From: Hygrocybe punicea
Lineage: Eukaryota > Basidiomycota > Agaricomycetes > Agaricales > Hygrophoraceae
Assembly: GCA_963556145.1 (NCBI GenBank)
Contig: OY744467.1
Location: 2,046,001-2,110,000, forward strand
Direction: 5' to 3'
DNA length: 64,000 bases
Shown: positions 11,752-22,734 of the stretch, piece after piece
Layout of the letters: every line of letters begins with the position of its first letter
Numbering within the stretch: position 1 is the first letter of the stretch
Program-made: the position numbers and the translations under genes
The notes under the pieces: generated by a model
Seen by the model: only the letters and a program-made list of their open reading frames with translations
What the model was told of the DNA's origin: nothing
The model's database searches: none

Positions 11752-12142
11752 GATATAGGCTAGAAGCAGGAAGTGTTCGGCTTGAAAAGGGAGTGTCGGG
11801 ACTAGATACATTGTGAGGGTTTTCAGTAATGACACCTATGCGTCACAGTTAGCATGTTGGAGACGAAAAACAATGGGAAATGACATACAAGTGGGTTGGC
11901 ATTGCAAGACATACCAGTATCCTGGCCAGCAAGCAGGTATTTTGAGGGATCGCGCGTGCGTTTGTCGTGGGGTGGGTGTTTGGCGTATTTGATTTGTTTG
12001 TACATGTGTTCTGGCAGACTGCTGCAACCGGCGGACTGGCAGACTTTCGGGGTCCAGAACTTCCTGGTAAGTCGGATTCATTTCCAAACTCAGGCCTGTT
12101 TTGCTCACGTTAAACGTTACTGTAAAGAACAAAAAAGGATGT

Positions 12143-12888
12143 AATAAAATATTATTGCCGTTTTCAAAAGTCTTTCGAAAAATAAATCTTTTACAGTAAA
12201 GAGGAGAAAGCTAATCAAACATAAGAACTCATGAAATAATGCACCAATTGACATGGTTTTGGAGAGAAAGTTTTTCTACTCCCTGAAAGCTATCTTGCTG
12301 TTTATTTACATTTTTAAAATCTTTGATGTGTAGAGAGTCACAGGTGAATTGTCATTTTCAGTGACTCCAACTTGTACAACGAATATCTCCCCAACCAATG
12401 CTTGGATTGACATGGTTGTGGAGAGAAACTTGTTTTATTTTGCAAGGGCTACAAGGTCCCATACTGTGTCTTTCTGTATTTTGAAAATTTGAAGGAGCAG
12501 TACACAAAAATGCCCTCTGCATAAATAACATTACAGTGATCTGCTAAAGTCCAAAATACAGAAAGACATGGTATGGGCCCTTGTAGCCCTTGCAAAATAA
12601 AACAAGTTTCTCTCCACAACCATGTCAATCCAAGCATTGGTTGGGGAGATATTCGTTGTACAAGTTGGAGTCACTGAAAATGACAATTCACCTGTGACTC
12701 TCTACACATCAAAGATTTTAAAAATGTAAATAAACAGCAAGATAGCTTTCAGGGAGTAGAAAAACTTTCTCTCCAAAACCATGTCAATTGGTGCATTATT
12801 TCATGAGTTCTTATGTTTGATTGGCTTTCTCCTCTTTAAAAGATTTATTTTTCAAAAGGTTGTGACTTCTGAAAACAGCATATTAAAA
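12143..12888. repeat. 745-bp foldback element
   Basis: Two arms of about 300 bp, 12160-12483 and 12545-12870, are nearly perfect inverted copies around a 60-bp loop. Both arms contain ATGGTTGTGGAGAGAAACTTG or its complement. It could fold into one long hairpin. No coding sequence is supported. Confidence 0.9.
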
Positions 12889-13041
12889 CTTACAACTAGG
12901 AAGGTGGAGGTAAATGAGAATGAATGAGTGGAGTTGTTGAAATTTGGGTGGTCCATTGGAGGCCACCTCATTGCAAACCTGTCATTGTTCTGCAACTCCA
13001 AATTCACTTCTCTCACTCACTTTTTGACTCTGTCTACTACA

Positions 13042-13830
13042 ATGCCTATCACCACAGCTACTACTGCAAGCAAGAAAGCCATTGCACTGCCTCAATTTCA
13101 ACTCACAAAGGACCTCAGCAATAATAAGACTTGAGTTCCCTTTCAACGAATCAGATGATGACCAAGCTGTTCCCCAAATAGCCAGTCTGCCAGTGCAGCC
13201 CTTCCCACTGTAACCTAGGGGGGATAAGGAGCCATCAAATATTATAGGCAGTAATTCCTGTACTGATTGCCTTTTCCAGTGGTGTTGCTCTTGTGGCAAT
13301 GGTGAAGTATTTTGCTGTGCCTATTGCCCAAGGGTCCTTGGCAGGGACAATTGTATCACACTTTCTGTAAGCTCTGGATTTATTTTGAAGAAGGATACCT
13401 TTTTTATTTGCCCTAAATGCCATGTAAAATATGACCAGCAAATGAAGAACAAAATACCAACACCATACACAGTAAGTAAAAAATGTAAAGCATGTATCCT
13501 TCAACTGGCTTCTTTTGAGGGGATTGTTATGGGGGAAGAGATTTGGAATGGAACTCAAGCAGAGCTGGGGAATCTTGTCATTCAGGGGGCATGGTGTTCT
13601 GTTCATACTTTATCAATTGCTATTCTCAATTTCCGCTTGGCTGATATTCCAAAAGGGGGAGATCCAGCATTTATGGTATACCATTATCTTCATGCTTATT
13701 TTCCAGAGCAGAAGGACCAGCTTCTGAAATATTTTGACATTGACTTCTCTTTTGATCCATCCAGCTCTGCTTCTATTGGAGCTCAAGAGAGAAAAGTTCA
13801 GAAATTATTATTGGCCTTGCTCAAGTAAGT
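13042..13830 (+). pseudogene. gene fragment with a PHD-like cysteine cluster
   Basis: Starts MPITTATTASKKAIALPQF, continues after stops with EFPFNESDDDQAVPQIASLP, and after an acceptor near 13280 gives CSCGNGEVFCCAYC then FICPKCHVKYDQ and KKCKACILQLAS, a C-x-C...CC-x2-C...C-x2-C spacing like PHD/RING-type zinc fingers. The final part (GEEIWNGTQAELGNLVIQGA, HYLHAYFPEQKDQLLKYFDI) is open to 13828. Several stops show it is broken. I cannot name the family. Confidence 0.42.
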
Positions 13831-14029
13831 TTTAAAAATCAATCCTGTCAGCTTTCCTGCTGATATGAATAAAGGCATGATTTCAAATGGATTATTGTGT
13901 TTCTTCACACTCAATCTGATCCAGACACTGGACTGCCACACTACCAAGTGGACCATGGAGCATCACTGACAATTCCTGTTTGTGTGTTTGAATCTTAACT
14001 AACTTGCATCATCATCATCACTCTTTTCC

Positions 14030-15110
14030 ATGCCAAAAAACAAGTTCAGAAGACACAAAGGAACAATGGTTGAGACAGTATATGTCAAAAAGACCACTTC
14101 TAGAGGTGAAGTCAGAATATTAGCCAAAAAGAAACTGAAATTCTCCTCTCTACAAGAGAATACACAACCAATGATTACAGAACAGATATATATACCAGAA
14201 GAAGAGCCAGAAGAACCTCAAGCTTTACAAACTTCAAAAGGAAAGGTATATTCAATTTCTGTTACATGTTCAAATTAAAGTCTATTGAATCAAAATAACA
14301 GTCAGAATGATTATCTTCAAGAATGGAAGAACAGATGTACTTGGCCAAACTGATAGAGTTAAGCTCCACCAGTAAAGAGCTCATGCATCAAGTATCAGAA
14401 GTGTCTTGATTGTTAGCTTGGTAAATGACTGCTTCAAAGATTGTTGTCTTCAGGTATACCAAGACAATCCCTGTCATAAAATTCAATATTGGACTGGCCA
14501 ATTTTTTGATCTTGCTGATCTGGGAGAGTTGGGACTCGTGATAAATCTTGGGCATGATGGAAATCTGTACCCCCAACACTGAACATCACAATCCTAGGAG
14601 GATGTGGAAGCCAAGGATGTGCAGGCTGACGAAGCTGACTATGTAATGGCAGAAGAAGATGTGGATAATGTTTCTCCAACTAGGAGAACATCTATGGCTT
14701 TTGTGGAGACCTCTGGAATTTATCAATGGAATGTTGATTGGTGCCAATGCTCAACTACAGCTCCTCATGACATACAGCTTTGAACATCCAACTCTTTCCA
14801 GCAACATCATAACCCTAACCACTACTGCATATACATTTCTGGTTCTTGATCAATTCTACATTGATGTGATGGAGTGCAAGACTTCTGCTTTCAACTTGTA
14901 CTCAAAGCTTAGAAGGTCGACAAACAACAATTATGCACATTTGATACCATTAATTTCAAATTAAAATTCAAACATAAAGGAAATCTTGTCATAGGATCAT
15001 TATTGTGAATTGATATGTGTGTCAAAGCAATGGAGAAACTTGCTTTGATCTGAAATGTGCTGGCTTGGCACATGACCCCACAATTGACTACAAAGATGGT
15101 GGTATTGCAG
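14030..15110 (+). pseudogene. KDZ transposase N-terminus with CxC2-type region, truncated
   Basis: MPKNKFRRHKGTMVETVYVK starts at 14030; after an intron SQNDYLQEWKNR, then QYWTGQFFDLADLGELGLVI, VETSGIYQWNVDWCQCSTTA and LDQFYIDVMECKTSAFNLYS, followed by KLRRSTNNNYAHLIP. This order (SQNDYL, WTG..F...L..LGL, V...G...W.V.WC.C, F.VLD.F..D..ECKTS.FN.Y.KLRR) is the N-terminal half of CxC2-type KDZ transposases known from Agaricomycetes. Several stops interrupt it and it ends at the right tandem array; the catalytic domain is missing. Confidence 0.75.
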
Positions 15111-15114
15111 TTGT

Positions 15115-15958
15115 TTGTGGCCCAGGATATATCCTGACAATATTGGCCTGGACCATCCCAGCTGGGCAAGGATATATCCTGATAGCACCAGCCTAGACCA
15201 TGTCAATTGGTGCAGGATATATCCTGATAACACCAGCCTAGACCATCTTAGTTGGCCCAGGATATATCTTGACAATATCAGCCTGGACCATCCCAGCTGG
15301 GCCAGGATATAACTTGATAGCACCAGCCTAGACCATCTCAATTGGTGCAGGATATATCCTGAGAACATCAGCCTGGACCATCTCAGTTGGGCCAGGATAT
15401 ATCCTGGGAATATTAGCCTGGACCATGTCAGTTGGGCCAGGATATATCCTGAGAACATCAGCCTGGACCATGTTAGTTGGGCCAGGATATATCCTGAGAA
15501 CATCAGCCTGGACCATCTCAGTTGGGCCAGGATATATCCTGGGAATATCAGCCTGGACCATCCCAGCTGGGCCAGGATATAACTTGATAGCACCAGTCTA
15601 GACCATCTCAATTGGTGCAGGATATATCCTGAGAACATCAGCCTGGACCATCTCAGTTGGGCCAGGATATATCCTAGGAACATCAGCCTGGACCATGTTA
15701 GTTGGGCCAGGATATATCCTGGGAACACCAGCCTGGACCATCTCAGTTGGGCCAGGATATATCCCAGGAACATCAGCTTGGACCATGTTAGTTGGGCCAG
15801 GATATATCCTGGGAACACCAGCCTGGACCATCTCAGTTGGGCCAGGATATATCCTGGGAACATCAGCCTGGACCATCTCAGTTGGGCCAGGATATATCCT
15901 GGGAACACCAGCCTGGACCATCTCAGTTGGGCCAGGATATATCTCAGCCTGATTCAGC
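15115..15958 (-). repeat. right subterminal 45-bp tandem array
   Basis: About 18-19 copies of the 45-bp unit found at 7190-7510, in opposite orientation, each with GGATATATCC or a near variant. Since 45 is a multiple of three the array stays open as 15-residue protein repeats in several frames; those are not genes. Confidence 0.92.
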
Positions 15959-16048
15959 TATCTCCAAGCCAGTTGGGTGATCTCATTTTCAGGCATCCCA
16001 AGTGAGTTGGTAATATCTTACTGAATCTGGTGCATCTCTGCCACGTAG

Positions 16049-17801
16049 GTTGGTCATATCACCTGTGATAACACCTCAAACAACTCAACGATGTTGAAGG
16101 AGATGGCCAAACGTTTGAAGGCTGCAACCAGCAAGAAATACAACTGGTGCAAGAGAAAAATCAAGTATGTCTCCACTCGTCGTCTGATTCAGTCATTCAC
16201 ATAAGTATATAGCTGTCTCACACACATCATCAATTTGGCTACCCAAGCACTTATCTCAACCTACAGCAAGTCTCCGCATTTCGATCCGAAGAATCCAGAA
16301 GGACACATCCCAATGTGTCGTGATGAGGTGGGATTAGTAAGGGCTATCGTAGTGAAGGTAGGTTTTCAGGTTTTCGTCTTCATGATTATGTATTGACTCA
16401 GGAGTCGAATTGTGGTTCAGGAATGTTCGTCTTCAAAGCGCAAGGAGATGTGGACAAAGATCCAGACAAAGGCACTTATCAAGCCAGTTCAACTCATTCT
16501 TGACATGAAGGTGCGCTGGTTGTCGACATATTTTATGCTTGACTAGGCAGAACGAAAGAAAGAGGTAGCTAGCAAGTGAATCTTCGGCCACCCAGGCTGA
16601 TGATGTTTCTGGCAGTGTGTTGATGACTTCGTTGATGAACTGTGATGGGAAGAAACTAACTCTGCTAAACGCAACAAAATCCGTGAGCTCAAGCTTAACG
16701 GTGAGGAATGGGCGCGAGTAAACATCTTCCTAGGTTTACTCAGTGTACGTTTTGTTAGTTCATATTTTGTCTTATGCTCTGACATTGTTTCAGCATGCCG
16801 ACAACGCTCAACAGTCGTTTTCGTCTGACCAAACACCAACTCTTCACTGCGCGATCCCTGCACTGGAAGCTCTTCATCAGGCTTGGTCCTCCCATGCCGA
16901 ACGAGCCAAATATGAACGCTTTGTCCCCACACTTGATGCTGCATGTACCAAGATTGATGAATACTACGAAAAGACAACAGATTCGCCAGCATACATCATG
17001 GCAATGGGTATGTAGTAAGGTAGCTCTTTGGTGTTTGCTAACAAAATCAGTAGTCCTCAATCCCAAGGAGAAGATGAGTTTTTTCAAGAAGCATTGGTCA
17101 CTGGAGCTGCAAGAAGACGTTGTCAGGTGTGTTGAGGAAGTGGTATGTCAAGCCATGAATCATGCCTGTGTAGCGCTGATTTGTATTGCTTAGTTCAAGG
17201 AATGATATTTGCAAATGAAAGCCGATTTAAATACAGAGCAATTGACACGGTCCAAGAAAAATAAGGGGCTGCATGCCCTACTTCGCAAACTCAGTGATGA
17301 CGAAAATGATCCAGGTCCTAATGAGCCCGAAGATCCCAACTGACCATGGTTTCAAGACTTTCGTGGTTACCTGGATGTGACTGAGCAAGTCCTCGCTGAC
17401 TGGTCTGCAGTTACTTGGTGGGGGGTAAGTTTTCTTTACTCAATATCTCGAAAACTTTACTAATATAATTCTGCAGTTCAATGCTCAGCGTTACCACCCT
17501 GTCTGGGGTTCCCTGGCTCACGACTATCTCTCAATTATGGCTGCCTCAGTATCGAGCGAGCAAGCTTTCTCTCAAGGCGGAATAACGATCAGCAAACGCC
17601 AAAATCGTCTTAAGGGAGATATTGTAGAGGCCTTGCAGTGTGTTAAATGCGCGATACGACATGACTTACTCTTTCGTGATCTAGGTCCATCATCAGTTAT
17701 TGAAGCTGAGGAGTGTGAAGAAGGCTTGACGAGGATAAGGAAGAGGAGTCGGAAACAGATGAGAAAGGGTGGGACGAGTTGTTCCTTGAAGATGAGGACG
17801 A
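16049..17801 (+). pseudogene. hAT transposase, catalytic and C-terminal part
   Basis: Begins at the acceptor CACGTAG with VGHITCDNTSNNSTMLKEMA, then after an intron THIINLATQALISTYSKSP. Later blocks are KEMWTKIQTKALIKPVQLI, HADNAQQSFSSDQTPTLH, PALEALHQAWSSHAE and the dimerisation block VWGSLAHDYLSIMAASVSSE followed by QAFSQGGITISKRQNRLKGD. Stops occur at sites where the family has sense codons (LD-stop-AERKKE near 16545, ASK-stop-IFGHP, DEL-stop-WEE, DPN-stop-PWF). The acidic tail DEKGWDELFLEDED is cut by the LTR element at 17801 and resumes at 22613 with ILATEADIESD and TAA (22647-22649). Confidence 0.85.
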
Positions 17802-18409
17802 TGTGATGGCGAGTTCGGGTGTAGATCCGGAATGGGAATCTACTGTAAGGGGTGATCTGCTAGAAAGAGATCAAAGGAGTAAAGTCTTTCTATGTAGTCT
17901 AATCAATCCAACCTGAATCCGGGGTTCCGGATCAGAGGGGAAGTGAAGAGAGTGAAGTACGAAGACTAATAACTGATACGAAGGATGGACTAAGGAGTAG
18001 AACTAAAGGGGAGTGATACGAGGTGCAATATGATAGAGAGTGATAATCTACTTGTTTGTAGTGTAAAAGTATATCTTTTATACTACTGTGAAGGATCCTG
18101 TGCCGTAGTAACTATGTACTACAACCAAAGGCTATAATTGATAGGGGGAGTGGAGCGGAGGATAGGAGGGATGGTGCTATGTACTAAGTAACAGGAGACA
18201 AAGATACATGATATACAACTATATACGTACTGGTTCCGGGTCATTACGAACATTGCCTCTTGAGTAGGAACGATTCCGGAGGGGGATCCGGAGCGGAATC
18301 GACAGAGTGGAGCGGAATCGGGTGAAATTGACGGTATATGAATGGGAATGGACAGGGACGATGTGGGATATGAAGAGGATTCGGGTCCAGATGGCCCGGA
18401 GCCTCTACA
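17802..18409 (-). repeat. 3' LTR (relative to element sense)
   Basis: 608 bp, TG...CA ends, matches 22001-22608 with only a few differences (for example GATGGCG against GACGGCG near the start). Confidence 0.93.
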
Positions 18410-18714
18410 TCCGGTCAGGACTCAGACAGAGACCATCCCTGGTCGATCCATACGAAGTAACGAAGATACCGGGGTCATGGGAATAAATGAGCGGAGGCGA
18501 TGTCGAAAACGGGCGGAAACGGTGGTACAACGTGAACGGGACCGAAGCCGGCGTGTATCGAAGCATCGGGGAGCAGTGTTCCGGAGCTACTAAAAGAGGG
18601 TGGGGCAAAATGGCTGGATAAAGGAACAACGGTCACATGATGGGGCAACAAATACAAACAAGAAAACTTTTCGACGTGACTTTCCAACAATCTCAATAAC
18701 ACCAACAAGTCACA

Positions 18715-20134
18715 ATGTCCACGGAATACAACAACTTCCTCGCAAAGCTCGATGCGGAGACGCAGAAAGACTTCGAGAACGTGGTAGCCGAGTTACTGGC
18801 AGTGGACGCAGCCGGAAACGAGATCGTACGCGACGGATTCAAGAATGAGGCACGGCAATGGGTGGCGAGGCGATGACGGGCCATAGTAAGTGGTTCCGAT
18901 ACTCATAAACGGCACAAACTAATCATACTTAACAGCGGAACTACAGAGGGCTCATGACAGAAATCTGGGATGGCGGAATCGACGTAACGGAACCGAGGGA
19001 TTTTTCGATGGGTGGAGAGATGGTAGCCGAGGTCGAGCAGTGGTTGCAGAACCGGGAGGACTTCATGGAGCAGGAGCGGGAAGCAGCAAAGCAAAAGGAG
19101 CTTGATGACGCTCTACGACTTCAAGATGAGATGCAGGAGGAAGCGAGGAGGAACCGGATCGCGGAGGCGGCAGAGAAAAGGTGGAAACGGGTGGAGGAAT
19201 TACGCGAGTATGAGGAGGAGATAAATAGGAGGGCGGCGGCGGAGGCGGAAGCAAAACGGATCGAGGAGGCGGAAATGGACGGGGAGGAGGTCGAAGAAAC
19301 CGGCGGATACATAAACGAGACCAGTGGCGCGGAATGGCATGAATGGGCCGACCAACAACATGCAAAGTTCGTGGGAATCAAGGCGAGCCAGAAGAAACAG
19401 GCTATCCGGGATGACAAGACAGTTCACGGGGAGTACAACAGCGGGGATGATTTCTCAAACGCGAGCGGGAACGAGGATGTGGAGCCAAAGGGAAAGATTC
19501 CGGGGGTAAGTAAACTCTTGCCAACTCATAATCGTCGCGCCTAACTAATCCATAGTATATGCAATCGTTCCGGATCCGACAGTGCGATGCGTGCATGACC
19601 GCGAACACGGTTTGTCACAGAATCGAGGGATACGCGTGCGATCAGTGCAAAAAGCTTAAACAACGTTGCGGACTGTCGATGAAGGGACCGGCCACCGGAA
19701 CCGGAAAAGCAGAAAGGAAAGGGAAGGCAAAGGCAGGTAGTCCAAAGAGGAAAATCGTCACGAAGAAAATACCGAAGCCCGTGAGGAAGCCTAGGCTGCG
19801 GACCGGAGAGGCGTCAACGAGTAAGCAGACGTTGACCGACATCGAACCGGACACGGAATCGGAGTGGGACAATGGAATACGAGGGAATCCGTTCAAGCAC
19901 CCGCGGATCGGAGCTGGAATCAACGACCACGTCTGGGCAATGCGCAAGATGGCGACGGAAACGCAGAGGGAGATATCGGTGATTGCGGACGGCCTCTCAG
20001 AATACGTCGCGGAGGTCCACACGAAGCTAACCCGTTGGACGAAGGAACTGAACCGACTACGCGCAAACCAAGCCCATATCTTTGGCCAACTCGACATGAT
20101 CGACACGAAACTTGACGAAAGGAGAGGGGAGTAG
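18715..20134 (+). CDS. antisense zinc-cluster coiled-coil protein of the LTR element
   Basis: Three exons join in phase: 18715-18885, 18936-19505 and 19556-20134, with 50-nt introns having GTAAGT donors. The product would be about 438 residues: an N-terminal helical region (MSTEYNNFLAKLDAETQKDF), a long Glu/Arg/Ala-rich coiled coil (exon 2, about residues 85-170), a cysteine cluster CDACMTANTVCHRIEG then YACDQCKKLKQRC (exon 3), a basic Pro/Lys-rich linker and a C-terminal helix. The cluster spacing C-x2-C-x6-C-x7-C-x2-C-x6-C is close to fungal Zn2Cys6 DNA-binding domains. Codon 54 is TGA in a CGA-like context (AGG CGA TGA CGG), so this copy is probably inactive. It runs opposite to gag and ends about 80 bp from the gag frame's end. 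A homologue sits in the same place in the second LTR element. Confidence 0.75.
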
Positions 20135-20210
20135 AAGGGAAATAGACGGAAAGGGGAAACAGGACACAGGACTCTAGTACATATGTGTAAAAATAGCGTA
20201 TACAATAAAA

Positions 20211-21783
20211 CTATATACGGAAAGGGAATAACGGAAAGATAAGTGAAGCGGAATCTGGTGGTCGAGGTGAGGGCAGGACTGGAATACAACGGAAACAGAT
20301 TGGGACTGGAACAAGTGGGAAACAACGAAAAGAAAACGCAAAAATAGGAGACGGAAATGGGTCTATATCCCCACAGGAGTTTCTGAAAGAAGGTCGAAGG
20401 CAGAATGACAAGAGGAGGTGGAGAGCTTCTTGCAAAAATTCGAGCAAGGTGTCGAGGGGGTGGAGGTCCAATATATGATGGCAAAATAGAACGAAGGCGG
20501 AAACAAGGAAAAATATAAAATCGAGAACCGGAGTGCCAACACCAACACAATCCCATATAACAGGTGCGCCGCGTGACGGGTCTATAGACGACGGGATGCC
20601 CCAAGTGGGCAAAGACAGAACCAGGAACAACACGGGAGCAGAAACGGCAAGGGGAACTGGGAACGAAGGGGACGACATAACGGAATCAGAACTGGAATCG
20701 AAATCAACTAAGGGAGATGGAATGGGGTCTGGAATGGGAACGGGCACGGAACACTCAACCAAAGTCGACGGAATCTCGATAGACGTAGACAGAAGACAAA
20801 AGGATGACAATATCGAGGACGAAATGTCTATATCTGGAGAATCCGAGGACAATGGGAGTGGGTCCGGTACGAGTTCGTGGTCGGAAAGCGGAGGGGTCAA
20901 ATCCAGAGACAACATGGACGAAATAGGAAATGAAATGGATAAATCGGTGACCGGCATCAATAAATCGGGAATAGGATCAGATGGGGACGACATGGGACTG
21001 GACGACAATACCTGTAAACAAATAACAGTTTCAACAGGCACCGGAATGGATGGGGACAGAATATGGGATGGAGTATACGTAGGACTGGAATGAATGTGGG
21101 CGACGGAATGAACGATGGTGGGCGGAATTGAGGTCGGAATCGGTACCGGAGATGACAAAGCTATGATGGGTGGGGGACTGGGACCGGAATCGGGACTGGA
21201 GATAGTAACGGCAAGGGAAGGGGATTTTGGAACGGAGCGACAACCGGAAAGTAGGAATAAGGCGGCATCGTGGAAAACGTTGAGTGGGTACAGATCGTCA
21301 TGGTAATGGTCAGGAAGAAGGTAATGGAAGCGTTCTTTAATACGTAGACAAAGGTCTGAGTCGAATCCGTTGGCAAAGTATGTGTTCCGTTGCCTTTCCG
21401 ATAAATGGCCATTGTCGTACAGTACTCCAGAGATGCATATGAAGTCCCGGAAATATTCTCCTAAGTCCGTCTTGTTCTCTATACCGTCAGCCAATTGTTG
21501 TCTAATCAACTGATCGAGATCCGAGATCGTATACCGAATGGAATCCATGGCACCGGGGTAGAAGTCGAAAACGGCACGTCGGAAAGCGATGAAGTCCTTT
21601 GCGGAAGCGGCGGGAAGAGTAGACCAAAGTTCGTAGTCGTCGTTATTGAGGTACCGGAGCGTGTAGCGAATCTTCAAAGTGTCCATGAGTCCACAGTCGG
21701 AACCGAGTATGTCAATTTTGTCAAAGAAGTGGGGAAGGTCGCATTTGTCACCATGGAATGTCGGGGCGGAGGGATCACCTCAG
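20211..21783 (-). pseudogene. Gag-like protein of the LTR element
   Basis: Read leftward it begins GDPSAPTFHGDKCDLPHFFD, then the capsid-like core with RYTLRYLNNDDYELWSTLP, FDFYPGAMDSIRYTISDLDQ, LGEYFRDFICISGVLYDNG and LSERQRNTYFANGFDSDL. The same blocks in the same order occur in the Gag of the second element (for example SLRYASLSDYELWVSLP). The rest is a long Ser/Pro-rich tail without a zinc knuckle or protease. A TGA just upstream (MPL-stop-GDPSAPTF) interrupts the N-terminus. Confidence 0.72.
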
Positions 21784-21979
21784 AGAGGCATAAATCCGTG
21801 CGTCATATTGGGAACTTCTAAATCGGGATGCAGGTCGGAAAGCGGGTCGGGTCGAGGAGGTTCGAGGTCGAGGTCGAAGTTGTAAGCGGAACTAAATGAC
21901 TAGAGTCGGGTAGAAGAGGGAAATGTCATGAAAGTCAAAGCCGACCGTGGGGAGGGTATGAAAAGACAGAAAAACTTCA

Positions 21980-21998
21980 CTCCTCACGGTGGGCTCCA
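21980..21998 (-). other. tRNA primer-binding site
   Basis: TGGAGCCCACCGTGAGGAG starts two bases after the 5' LTR; TGG is complementary to a tRNA 3' CCA. The same site with one change occurs after the LTR of the second element (from 56285). I could not assign the tRNA. Confidence 0.7.
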
Positions 21999-22000
21999 GT

Positions 22001-22608
22001 TGTGACGGCGAGTTCGGGTGTGGATCCGGAATGGGAATCTACTGTAAGGGGTGATCTGCTAGAAAGAGATCAAAGGAGTAAAGTCTTTCTATGTAGTCTA
22101 ATCAATCCAACCTGAATCCGGGGTTCTGGATCAGAGGGGAAGTGAAGAGAGTGAAGTACGAAGACTAATAACTGATACGAAGGATGGACTAAGGAGTAGA
22201 ACTAAAGGGGAGTGATACGAGGTGCAATATGATAGAGAGTGATAATCTACTTGTTTGTAGTGTAAAAGTATATCTTTTATACTACTGTGAAGGATCCTGT
22301 GCCGTAGTAACTATGTACTACAACCAAAGGCTATAATTGATAGGGGGAGTGGAGCGGAGGATAGGAGGGATGGTGCTATGTACTAAGTAACAGGAGACAA
22401 AGATACATGATATACAACTATATACGTACTGGTTCCGGGTCATTAGGAACATTGCCTCTTGAGTAGGAACAATTCCGGAGGGGGATCCGGAGCGGAATCG
22501 ACAGAGTGGAGCGGAATCGGGTGAAATTGACGGTATATGAATGGGAATGGACAGGGACGATGTGGGATATGAAGAGGATTCGGGTCCAGATGGCCCAGAG
22601 CCTCTACA
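22001..22608 (-). repeat. 5' LTR (relative to element sense)
   Basis: 608 bp, same termini as the other LTR. On the minus strand it is followed at 21998 by TGGAGCCCACCGTGAGGAG, the primer-binding site. Confidence 0.93.
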
Positions 22609-22734
22609 ACAAAATCTTGGCTACTGAGGCTGATATTGAGTCAGACTAATGCTACACCGTGACTGTGTCCAAATCTTAGCCAGCGTGAATATCACTGATG
22701 TGGTGTGAATTTATTTGAGATTTTGTGAATTTAC

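Larger units (their letters stand above)
7109..16032. mobile_element. 8.9-kb composite TIR element inserted in a hAT intron
   Basis: The two ends are inverted copies: about 75 bp of unique sequence (containing AAGATATTACCAACT and ATGCCTGAAAATGAGAT) followed by 45-bp tandem repeats. A 7-bp direct repeat CATCTCT (7102-7108, 16033-16039) is the likely target duplication; the tips begin CAGGG/CACCA. Removing element plus one CATCTCT rebuilds a 52-nt intron (GTCAGT...CACGTAG) and joins GIQHK to VGHITCDN, a continuous hAT motif. The interior is a mosaic of broken genes: KDZ-associated CxC5 and CxC2 segments, a GRF-finger gene, a PHD-like gene, a 1.1-kb minisatellite and a 745-bp foldback. No intact transposase is present, so the copy is non-autonomous. 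Its relation to the KDZ superfamily is inferred from the KDZ fragments and is unproven. Confidence 0.75.
17802..22608 (-). mobile_element. non-autonomous LTR retrotransposon with antisense accessory gene
   Basis: Two 608-bp LTRs (17802-18409, 22001-22608), almost identical, enclose 3.6 kb. Sense is the minus strand: LTR tips TGTAGAGG...GTCACA, then a primer site two bases inside. A Gag frame runs on the minus strand, and a three-exon gene on the plus strand lies between gag and the 3' LTR. No protease, reverse transcriptase or integrase is present, so the copy depended on a relative for movement. The flanks ACGA/ACAA suggest a 4-bp duplication with one G-to-A change; joining them restores the hAT reading frame (...LEDEDE|ILATEAD...). 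The near-identity of the LTRs shows a fairly recent insertion. Confidence 0.9.

Noticed and set aside
15000..15908. 302-codon open frame on the minus strand
   Set aside because: It lies on the 45-bp tandem array; a period divisible by three keeps several frames open and gives a meaningless 15-residue repeat.
7109..16032. Calling the composite element a giant Starship-like element
   Set aside because: No tyrosine recombinase was seen and it is only 8.9 kb with inverted ends and a short target duplication.
19642..20604. 320-codon minus-strand frame
   Set aside because: Shadow of exon 3 of the antisense zinc-cluster gene on the plus strand, which has the conserved cysteines and intron borders.
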